Assembly (NCBI GenBank): GCA_021160985.1
Contig: JAGHBN010000076.1
Span: forward strand, 1-15,565
Length of the DNA stretch: 15,565 bases
Source: Thermococcus sp.
GTDB taxonomy: Archaea > Methanobacteriota_B > Thermococci > Thermococcales > Thermococcaceae
Direction: 5' to 3'
Shown one piece after another: positions 6,707 through 11,434 of this stretch (position 1 is its first letter; each line of letters opens with the position of its first letter). Position numbers and translations under genes: made by a program. A model generated the notes under the pieces. It saw nothing but the letters and a program-made list of their open reading frames with translations, was not told the DNA's origin and did not search any database.

Positions 6707-6943
6707 ATGCCGATAACCAAGGTCACACGCAACTACCAGATAACGATTCCCGCTGAGATTAGGAAGGCCCTCGGGATAAAGGAGGGGGAATACCTCACAG
6801 TTGAGCTGAGGGGGGACGAGATAGTCATAAAACGGGCAAAGAAGTCCTGGAAGACGTTCAGGCTTGGACGGAAGCTCACAGCGAAGGAGCTTGAGAAAAT
6901 CTCGGAAGAGGCCATTGAGGAGGAAATATCATGGAAGCAGTGA
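6707..6943 (+). CDS. vapB: VapB antitoxin, SpoVT-AbrB (swapped-hairpin) domain
   Basis: A 78-residue antitoxin. Residues about 3-45 form the AbrB/MazE-like DNA-binding fold: TKVTRNYQITIPAEIRKALG followed by GEYLTVELRGDEIVIKRAK. The charged tail (about 46-78: KKSWKTFRLGRKLTAKELEK and onward) should wrap the toxin active site. The ATG at 6707 follows GGTGAG at 6696-6701 with 5 bases of spacing. The 3' end overlaps vapC by 13 bases, the normal arrangement for coupled, stoichiometric production. The palindrome at 6671-6690 is its likely operator. The symbol is assigned because the partner is a PIN-domain protein. Confidence 0.92.
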   Translation: MPITKVTRNYQITIPAEIRKALGIKEGEYLTVELRGDEIVIKRAKKSWKTFRLGRKLTAKELEKISEEAIEEEISWKQ

Positions 6944-7332
6944 TAGACGCCAACGTTTTCATATACGCCGCGGTTGAGGACTCACAGCACCACGAGAGTG
7001 CGCTGGAGCTTATCCATTCCCTCGACCGCTGGCTCGTACCTATCATAATCCTCTATGAGACCGTCTGGAACTTCAGAAAGCTCGGTTTCGGCACCGACGA
7101 GGCAAGGGAGCTGGCCGAGCAGATACTCTTTGACCCAAGGACCAGCCTTGTGGACGACAGAAAGTATCTCCTGGAGGGCTTTGAGCTCCTCAAGAGCCTA
7201 AGCCTGAAACATTACGATGACTCCGTAATCCTCGCAATAGCCAAGGAAGCGGGAACCCTCGCAAGCTACGATAAAAAGCTCAGAAAGCGTGCGAAAAAAC
7301 TGGGGATTGACCTGCTTCCGGAGGTGGTCTAA
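6931..7332 (+). CDS. vapC: VapC toxin, PIN-domain ribonuclease
   Basis: A 133-residue PIN-domain endoribonuclease, the toxin of the pair. The acidic metal site is complete: Asp6 in VIDANVFIYA, Glu43 in LYETVW, Asp96/Asp97 in HYDDSVILAIA and Asp114 in ASYDKKLRK. VapC toxins cut tRNA or rRNA at specific sites; the target here cannot be read from sequence. It starts inside vapB. Its stop TAA (7330-7332) shares its last A with the queC start ATG (7332-7334), so ribosomes finishing vapC could restart on queC. No frameshift or loss of catalytic residues is seen, so the toxin is probably active. Confidence 0.93.
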   Translation: MEAVIDANVFIYAAVEDSQHHESALELIHSLDRWLVPIIILYETVWNFRKLGFGTDEARELAEQILFDPRTSLVDDRKYLLEGFELLKSLSLKHYDDSVILAIAKEAGTLASYDKKLRKRAKKLGIDLLPEVV

Positions 7333-8051
7333 TGAAGCGCGCTGTAGTTTTGTTCTCCGGCGGGCTCGACAGCACTGCCTGCCTCTACTGGGCGGAGAAG
7401 AACTACGACGAGGTCATAATGCTCACCGCTAACTACGGGAGCAACGAGGAGAAAGTTATGAACCGGGTCGCCGAGTTCTTCTCGAAGGAGCTGAACGTCC
7501 CGCTGAAGATAGTGAGGCTGGACTTCCTTGAGGAGTTCTCAAAGCTGAGGGGAACGACCCTCGTTGGGGGAGAGCCCCCAAGGGTGAGCGCCGAGGAGCT
7601 TGAGGACTTAGAGAGGGCGAAGGAGACCTCCAAAAGCGTCTGGGTTCCCGCTAGAAACCTCGTCCTGATAAGCGTTGCCACCTCGCTCCTCGACGCCCTC
7701 GGTGGTGGAGACATAGTGGTGGGCTTTAACGCGGAGGAAGGGGCCACCTTCCCGGACAACACGCCCGAGTTCGTCGAGATGATGAACGAGGCCCTGAAAT
7801 ACGGGACGATGGCCGAGGTTAAGGTGGTCGCTCCCCTAATAAACCTCGACAAGAGGGGCATTGCGAGGCTCTTGAAGGAGCTGGGCGCGAAGTACGAGTA
7901 CTCGAACTCCTGCTACATGCCGAAGGGCTTCACCGAGGACGGCAAGCCTGTACACTGCGGCGAGTGTGAGAGCTGTGTCAGGAGGCACCGCGGCCTGATT
8001 GAGGCCATTGGAGAGGACAGGACGGTTTACGCCGTCGAGCCAAAGATTTGA
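7332..8051 (+). CDS. queC: 7-cyano-7-deazaguanine synthase (preQ0 synthase)
   Basis: ATP-dependent, zinc-containing conversion of 7-carboxy-7-deazaguanine to preQ0. In archaea preQ0 is inserted at tRNA position 15 and turned into archaeosine. In the 239-residue protein the PP-loop SGGLDS is at 9-14, ANYGS at 33-37, VPARN at 105-109, GFNAEE at 131-136, and the zinc site is Cys194, Cys209, Cys212 and Cys215 (SCYMP and HCGECESC). All key residues are present. No ribosome binding site of its own is obvious: the start overlaps the vapC stop (TAATG), with GGAGG at 7320-7324 inside vapC serving as the site, 7 bases ahead. Expression therefore depends at least partly on vapBC transcription. Confidence 0.95.
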   Translation: MKRAVVLFSGGLDSTACLYWAEKNYDEVIMLTANYGSNEEKVMNRVAEFFSKELNVPLKIVRLDFLEEFSKLRGTTLVGGEPPRVSAEELEDLERAKETSKSVWVPARNLVLISVATSLLDALGGGDIVVGFNAEEGATFPDNTPEFVEMMNEALKYGTMAEVKVVAPLINLDKRGIARLLKELGAKYEYSNSCYMPKGFTEDGKPVHCGECESCVRRHRGLIEAIGEDRTVYAVEPKI

Positions 8052-8066
8052 AGGGCGTCTTTGTTC

Positions 8067-8084
8067 GTTCCAAACGTTTTTAAC
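8067..8084 (+). promoter_or_regulatory. tandem GTTn3AAC elements before the small membrane gene
   Basis: GTTCCAAAC (8067-8075) is followed directly by GTTTTTAAC (8076-8084). Each fits GTTn3AAC, the core site known for SurR, the sulfur/redox regulator of Thermococcales. The second copy also looks like the TATA box of the next gene, with a start expected near 8105. The motif occurs by chance about once in 4 kb, so binding is a hypothesis. Confidence 0.4.
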
Positions 8085-8090
8085 AGGATG

Positions 8091-8105
8091 TGAGGTATAT
8101 CCTCA
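8091..8105. promoter_or_regulatory. dyad TGAGG-TATAT-CCTCA next to the ribosome site
   Basis: Five-base perfect arms around TATAT (8091-8105), immediately before the ribosome site AGGAGGTGA (8105-8113). If transcription starts near 8105 this is a DNA-level dyad over the start site, suited to a repressor; if it starts further upstream it would be a short RNA hairpin beside the ribosome site. No regulator is identified. Confidence 0.35.
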
Positions 8106-8117
8106 GGAGGTGAAAAA

Positions 8118-8366
8118 ATGAACATTGTGAAGGCACGGGCCATTCTCTCAACGGTTCTGCTGGTGGTATTCCTCGGTGTTCTGTTCGTCACGGTAGGGGT
8201 GCTCTACACAACCAGAACCGGCCATCCATTCCTTGGTATGAATAAGAACCAGCTCTTTAACATCAGAAACGTCCTAGGGCCGCTGATGAACGCGCTGATA
8301 ATAGTCCACCTTGGATTGAACTGGGGCATGTATAAAAGTGAGTTGAAGGTTCTTTTCAGAAAGTAA
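8118..8366 (+). CDS. small two-helix membrane protein, possibly DUF4405-like
   Basis: An 82-residue protein with two hydrophobic helices (about 8-30 and 52-69) and a short polar loop between them. The second helix carries IVHLGLNWGM with His64, resembling the H-x(3)-N-W segment of small DUF4405-type proteins, where such a histidine could hold heme; this resemblance is from memory and weak. The start is secure: GGAGGTGA ends 4-5 bases before ATG 8118. It stands alone between queC and the tRNA pair and has its own apparent promoter with two GTTn3AAC elements. No function is assigned. Confidence 0.75.
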   Translation: MNIVKARAILSTVLLVVFLGVLFVTVGVLYTTRTGHPFLGMNKNQLFNIRNVLGPLMNALIIVHLGLNWGMYKSELKVLFRK

Positions 8367-8420
8367 GGTCTGAAACCTGAATCCCCCAACGAGAGGTGGC
8401 GTCGTCTCCCCACCGCAAGA

Positions 8421-8429
8421 TTTATAAAT
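8421..8429 (+). promoter_or_regulatory. TATA box of the tRNA-Phe/tRNA-Gly unit
   Basis: TTTATAAAT at 8421-8429 is a near-consensus archaeal TATA element. Its centre is about 25 bases before 8450, giving a leader of roughly 7 bases before tRNA-Phe. Confidence 0.75.
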
Positions 8430-8456
8430 CTCCTCCCTCCCCATATCTTTGGGCGT

Positions 8457-8533
8457 GGGGCGGTAGCTCAGCCTGGGAGAGCGCCGGACTGAAGATCCGG
8501 GTGTCGGGGGTTCAAATCCCCCTCGCCCCACCA
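8457..8533 (+). tRNA. tRNA-Phe (anticodon GAA), CCA encoded
   Basis: Acceptor GGGGCGG pairs with TCGCCCC (one G-T). The D arm is GCTC/GAGC, the anticodon stem CCGGA/TCCGG with loop CTGAAGA giving GAA, and the T arm GGGGG-TTCAAAT-CCCCC. Discriminator A and CCA are encoded at 8530-8533. There is no intron. It is followed after 10 bases by tRNA-Gly, so the two are probably processed from one transcript. Confidence 0.97.
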
Positions 8534-8543
8534 CTTCTCCTGT

Positions 8544-8621
8544 GCGGTGGTAGTCTAGCCTGTTCTAGGACACCGGCCTTCCAAGCCGGTGACCCGGGTT
8601 CAAATCCCGGCCACCGCACCA
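8544..8621 (+). tRNA. tRNA-Gly (anticodon TCC), CCA encoded
   Basis: Acceptor GCGGTGG pairs with CCACCGC. The anticodon stem is CCGGC/GCCGG with loop CTTCCAA giving TCC, and the T arm is CCGGG-TTCAAAT-CCCGG. Discriminator A and CCA are encoded at 8618-8621. There is no intron. It has no TATA box of its own in the 10-base spacer after tRNA-Phe. Confidence 0.97.
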
Positions 8622-8675
8622 CAACCGCTTCTTTGACCCTCAACCCCTCAGCGTTTGCACCTCTGCCCCCACGCC

Positions 8676-8685
8676 GTTTTATACC
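8676..8685 (+). promoter_or_regulatory. TATA box without a downstream protein gene
   Basis: GTTTTATACC at 8676-8685 is a good archaeal TATA element, predicting a start near 8705. No reading frame begins within the next 150 bases except the HTH gene at 8862, which has its own closer TATA box. This supports a separate RNA in between. Confidence 0.5.
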
Positions 8686-8704
8686 CTGAGCACAAATCTC
8701 CGGC

Positions 8705-8805
8705 TCAAAAAGCCCGTAAGGTTGCCTATCCCGCCGGGAGCGAGTGTCAAAGGTTAATGAAACTGCTGGCCCGTTAAGGACAGCCGGTTCCCGGGCTCTT
8801 TCACG
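8705..8805 (+). ncRNA. candidate structured non-coding RNA
   Basis: Placed 25 bases after a TATA box and rich in self-complementarity. CCGGGAGC (8734-8741) pairs with GTTCCCGG (8787-8794), 8 pairs with one G-T. Inside it GCTG (8765-8768) pairs with CAGC (8781-8784), then a G-A mismatch and CC/GG closing a CGTTAA loop. An outer helix AGCCCG (8711-8716) with CGGGCT (8792-8797) competes with the first and could be an alternative fold. No C/D boxes are seen and no convincing ACA box follows a stem, so the class is unknown. Ends are estimates. Confidence 0.35.
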
Positions 8806-8829
8806 AAACCGAGTTAGTCAATTGCCGAA

Positions 8830-8842
8830 AAGCTTATAACGA
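8830..8842 (+). promoter_or_regulatory. TATA box of the HTH gene; probably leaderless transcript
   Basis: AAGCTTATAACG at 8831-8842 is centred about 25 bases before the ATG at 8862, so the transcript should begin at or next to the start codon. No ribosome site is well placed (GAGGG at 8846-8850 is 11 bases ahead). Leaderless mRNAs are known in archaea. Confidence 0.55.
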
Positions 8843-8861
8843 TTAGAGGGCAGTTGAATAC

Positions 8862-9593
8862 ATGTTGGAAAAGGAAAAAGAGACCCTCGCAAAACGCATC
8901 GCAGGTGAGATAACTCTCTCATCCGACCCCGGAAAGACAATGCGGAAATGGCGCGAAATCTTTGGAATAAGCCAGACTGAACTTGCCGAGTACCTCGGGG
9001 TCTCCTCCTCCGTCATCAGCGATTATGAGGGTGGAAGGAGAAAAAGCCCCGGTGCATCGACGATAAGGAAGTTCGTTGAGGCCCTTCTCACCATAGACGA
9101 AAAGAGGGGAGGGAACGTCATACGCGCCTTCAGCAAGACGATAGAGGGTGAACTCCCCACCAGCGCCATCCTAGACATCCGCGAGTTTACGCTGCCCCTC
9201 ACAATAAAGGACGTTGTCGATGCCGTTAAGGGCGAAGTCGTCGCCAACATGCACCTCATAGACCGGAAGATATACGGCTACACCGTCGTCGACAGCATAA
9301 AGGCCATTCTCGAAATGAACAGTGAGGAGTTCCTGAAGCTGTATGGATGGACGACGGAGAGGGCGCTGATATTCACCAAGGTAACGACGGGAAGGAGCCC
9401 TATGATAGCGGTTCGTGTCCAGGGGCTCAAGCCGGCCGTTGTCATCCTCCACGGGGTCAAAAAACTCGACGAGCTTGCCGTGAAGCTGGCTGAAAGAGAA
9501 AGGGTTCCCCTCGCAATCTCAAAGGCAGAAAGTGAAGCCGAGCTAATAACCAACCTCAGAAAACTCGTAGAGAAAAATGGAAACGGCCGCTAA
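8862..9593 (+). CDS. XRE-type HTH transcriptional regulator (archaeal)
   Basis: A 243-residue predicted DNA-binding protein. Residues about 25-76 form the Cro/CI-type helix-turn-helix: MRKWREIFGISQTELAEYLG then VSSSVISDYEGGRRKSPG. The C-terminal two thirds is a soluble mixed alpha/beta domain (REFTLPLTIKDVVDAVKGEV, then VVDSIKAILEMNSEEFLKLYG, then AVVILHGVKKLDELAVKLAE) typical of a family of archaeal regulators, probably COG1709, whose ligand is unknown. No metal-binding cysteines are seen. The ATG at 8862 is the only sensible start and matches the TATA spacing. The gene converges with the phosphopantothenate synthetase gene, with a 4-base overlap of the stop codons. Target genes cannot be read from the sequence. 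Confidence 0.85.
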   Translation: MLEKEKETLAKRIAGEITLSSDPGKTMRKWREIFGISQTELAEYLGVSSSVISDYEGGRRKSPGASTIRKFVEALLTIDEKRGGNVIRAFSKTIEGELPTSAILDIREFTLPLTIKDVVDAVKGEVVANMHLIDRKIYGYTVVDSIKAILEMNSEEFLKLYGWTTERALIFTKVTTGRSPMIAVRVQGLKPAVVILHGVKKLDELAVKLAERERVPLAISKAESEAELITNLRKLVEKNGNGR

Positions 9594-10378
9594 ACCGGCA
9601 GCTCCTTTTTCCTCCATACACCTCCTTCAGCCAGCAGGGTTAGCCTGTCCCTTATGTGGATGAGCACGTCGCTCAGCGTCTTTCCGTTGTCGTACTGTTC
9701 AACGATTTTCATGAGCTCGTCCCTGCTGTAGTCCTTCATCTCCCTTGCCAGCTCCGTCATCCTCGGGTAGGCCCGAACTATGTTGTCCACTATGGTGATG
9801 TCCGCCATCCTCGCGCTCCTTGACAGCGGGTTTAGGTCAACCGTGATGACGAACTTGCCCATCTTCACGAGCGCCTCCGTTCTGTCTCCGTCCTCAAGCG
9901 GGACGACTACGACGTCCGCCTTCCATATGCCGTTCTCATCTACTTTCCCGCGCTCGTGCTCCAGGCCGGGAATCCTTTTCGTCGGGTTAATTCCGAGAAG
10001 CTCTATCTCCGGGCCGTATTTGCGGAGCTCTTCGACTATCGCTCTAACGCGCTCCTCCGTCCTGTAAAAGAGGTTTATCTCAAGCTTTGCGTTGAGGGCC
10101 TTGGCGAGCTCTATCGTCTCCTTCGGAACGAGTGCAGCGACGTTGCCGTTCACCGAAATGACCGGGTGCTTTGCCAAGAGCAGTTTCGCAACAGCTGCCC
10201 TCATGGCTCTCTCCGCCGGCTCGATTGTCTTCTCCCCGATGAGGTAGTCAAAGGCCTCGCCGCGGCCGTGGGCAATGAGGCCGGCCTTTGCGGTCATGCC
10301 CTTCTCCATTCCCTCGATGATCTTCTCCCTGTAGTAGAGGCTCCAGTAGCGCGGATGGCTCTTGGGTATCTTCACCAT
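9590..10378 (-). CDS. 4-phosphopantoate--beta-alanine ligase (archaeal phosphopantothenate synthetase)
   Basis: Joins 4-phosphopantoate and beta-alanine with ATP to give 4'-phosphopantothenate, the archaeal route to coenzyme A, in the cytoplasm. From the ATG at 10378 (262 residues) the start reads MVKIPKSHPRYWSLYYREKI, the family signature. GLIAHGRGEAFDYLIGE (about 33-49), ISVNGNVAALVP (about 74-85), VVVPLEDGDRTEALVKMGK and the TVDLNPLSRSAR segment follow. An in-frame GTG at 10387 would add three residues, but GGTGG lies 5 bases before the ATG and related proteins begin there. The partner enzyme, pantoate kinase, is not in the window. The gene is single, with a TATA-like element about 36 bases upstream. 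Confidence 0.93.
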   Translation of the reverse strand: MVKIPKSHPRYWSLYYREKIIEGMEKGMTAKAGLIAHGRGEAFDYLIGEKTIEPAERAMRAAVAKLLLAKHPVISVNGNVAALVPKETIELAKALNAKLEINLFYRTEERVRAIVEELRKYGPEIELLGINPTKRIPGLEHERGKVDENGIWKADVVVVPLEDGDRTEALVKMGKFVITVDLNPLSRSARMADITIVDNIVRAYPRMTELAREMKDYSRDELMKIVEQYDNGKTLSDVLIHIRDRLTLLAEGGVWRKKELPV

Positions 10379-10408
10379 TTCTACCACCAGCTCAAAGTTT
10401 CACGCTCA

Positions 10409-10440
10409 TACTAAAAAGGCTTCCGACGTAAAAAGAAGCC
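10409..10440 (-). promoter_or_regulatory. promoter of the phosphopantothenate synthetase gene with a flanking inverted repeat
   Basis: On the minus strand TTTTTAGTAT (10409-10417) serves as TATA element, with a start expected near 10389 and the GGTGG site right after. Just upstream GGCTTC (10418-10423) and GAAGCC (10435-10440) form perfect 6-base arms 11 bases apart, covering the BRE side of the box. This would suit a regulator; none is identified. Confidence 0.4.
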
Positions 10441-10504
10441 CTCACAGGTCTCTAAAAAAGAGTTCTCCTGCCTTATTCTGGCCGAGATGGAGTTCTAAAC
10501 CTTT

Positions 10505-10545
10505 GGTTTTAAAAACCCCTATAAACCTTAAGTTCAAAACTTATG
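10505..10545 (+). promoter_or_regulatory. promoter of the Nfn-like operon with a SurR-like GTTn3AAC site
   Basis: A TATA element CTATAAAC at about 10519-10526 predicts a start near 10548, 35 bases before the start codon. Upstream, GGTTTT-A-AAAACC (10505-10517) is a near-perfect dyad. Downstream, GTTCAAAAC (10532-10540) matches GTTn3AAC inside the dyad AAGTT-CAA-AACTT (10530-10542). Five bases later comes GTG where the extended SurR site would have GTT. A site between TATA box and start would be expected to repress. Binding is inferred. Confidence 0.5.
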
Positions 10546-10582
10546 GTGAACAACTTTGAATACTTGCTCAGGGTGGTGCATT

Positions 10583-11434
10583 ATGGGATACAGAATTACC
10601 GCGAAAGAAGATTTGAGCCCCATTGACTATTTTGTTGAAGTAGAAGCCCCGCACGTCGCCAAGACGTGGAAACCAGGCCAGTTCGTTGTTTTCATTCTCC
10701 ACGAACGGGGAGAGAGAATACCAATGTCCGTTTACAAGGCCGAAAACGGCAGGATTGGAATGTTCATCAGGAAGCTCGGGAAGACGAGCATGCAGCTCTA
10801 CTATGAGTACAACCCCGGCGATGAACTTTGGAGCTTTGTCGGGCCGCTTGGAAAGCCGATAAAGGTCAAGAACTACGGCAGGGTAGCCTTCGTTTCCGAT
10901 GCCGTCTGTGGTCAGGCCGAGAACTACGCCACCTTAAAGGCAATGCGCGAGGCCGGCAACCACACCATCTCGGTTCAAACCTTTGAGGACAGGGAGAGGG
11001 TCTACCCCGAAAAGTTTCTCGCGAGGGAAGTCGCCGATGAATACTACCTGACGACCCTCGACGGTTCCGTCGGTTTGAAGGGCCACTATCTGGACGTGGT
11101 GAAGGAGCTCATTGAAAAGGACAAGGTTGACGTAATCTTTGCTGGCGGAAAGCTCGGCTCGCTCGCAAAGCTTGCAGAGCTCACAAGACCCTACGGAATC
11201 CCCACCTATGCCACTGTGAGGCAGATTATGGTCGACGGGACTGGAATGTGCGGTTCGTGCAGGGTTCTCTACGACGGTGAGGTGAAGTTCGCCTGCAGGG
11301 ACGGGCCGGTCTTCGATGCCCACAAGATCGACTGGGAGGACGCGATAAGGAGGAACGCGGAGCGCTTTGCCGAGCAGGAGAGGCTCGCCAAGGAGCGGTA
11401 CCTCGAGTACCTCCGCGCCAAGGGGGTGATCTGA
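10583..11434 (+). CDS. Nfn/SudB-like small subunit, FAD and [2Fe-2S], variant nucleotide site
   Basis: Small subunit of a ferredoxin:NADP oxidoreductase of the NfnSL/SudBA type (283 residues, cytoplasmic). Residues 1-97 form the flavin-binding barrel: KTWKPGQFVVF (28-38), ERIPMSVY (44-51) in the place of the usual R-x-PLT-x, and VGPLGKP (86-92). The [2Fe-2S] site is complete: Asp218, Cys223 and Cys226 in VDGTGMCGSCRV, and Cys238 in FACRDGP. At residues 101-112, where relatives have a glycine-rich GGGxGxAP loop for NAD(H), this protein reads VAFVSDAVCGQA, so the usual site is lost. This points to a paralog such as the non-bifurcating type described in Pyrococcus (NfnII/Xfn). Start chosen by GGTGGTG at 10572-10578; an in-frame TTG-type start at 10556 lacks such a site. 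The large subunit follows directly. Confidence 0.9.
   Translation: MGYRITAKEDLSPIDYFVEVEAPHVAKTWKPGQFVVFILHERGERIPMSVYKAENGRIGMFIRKLGKTSMQLYYEYNPGDELWSFVGPLGKPIKVKNYGRVAFVSDAVCGQAENYATLKAMREAGNHTISVQTFEDRERVYPEKFLAREVADEYYLTTLDGSVGLKGHYLDVVKELIEKDKVDVIFAGGKLGSLAKLAELTRPYGIPTYATVRQIMVDGTGMCGSCRVLYDGEVKFACRDGPVFDAHKIDWEDAIRRNAERFAEQERLAKERYLEYLRAKGVI

Noticed and set aside
8396..8689. Small plus-strand frame across the tRNA pair
   Set aside because: It translates two intact tRNA genes.
5531..8782. CCGTTAAGGAC occurring at about 5532, 6208 and 8771
   Set aside because: The middle copy is ordinary pyrD coding (Val-Lys-Asp), the flanks differ, and 11-base matches are expected by chance in this length.
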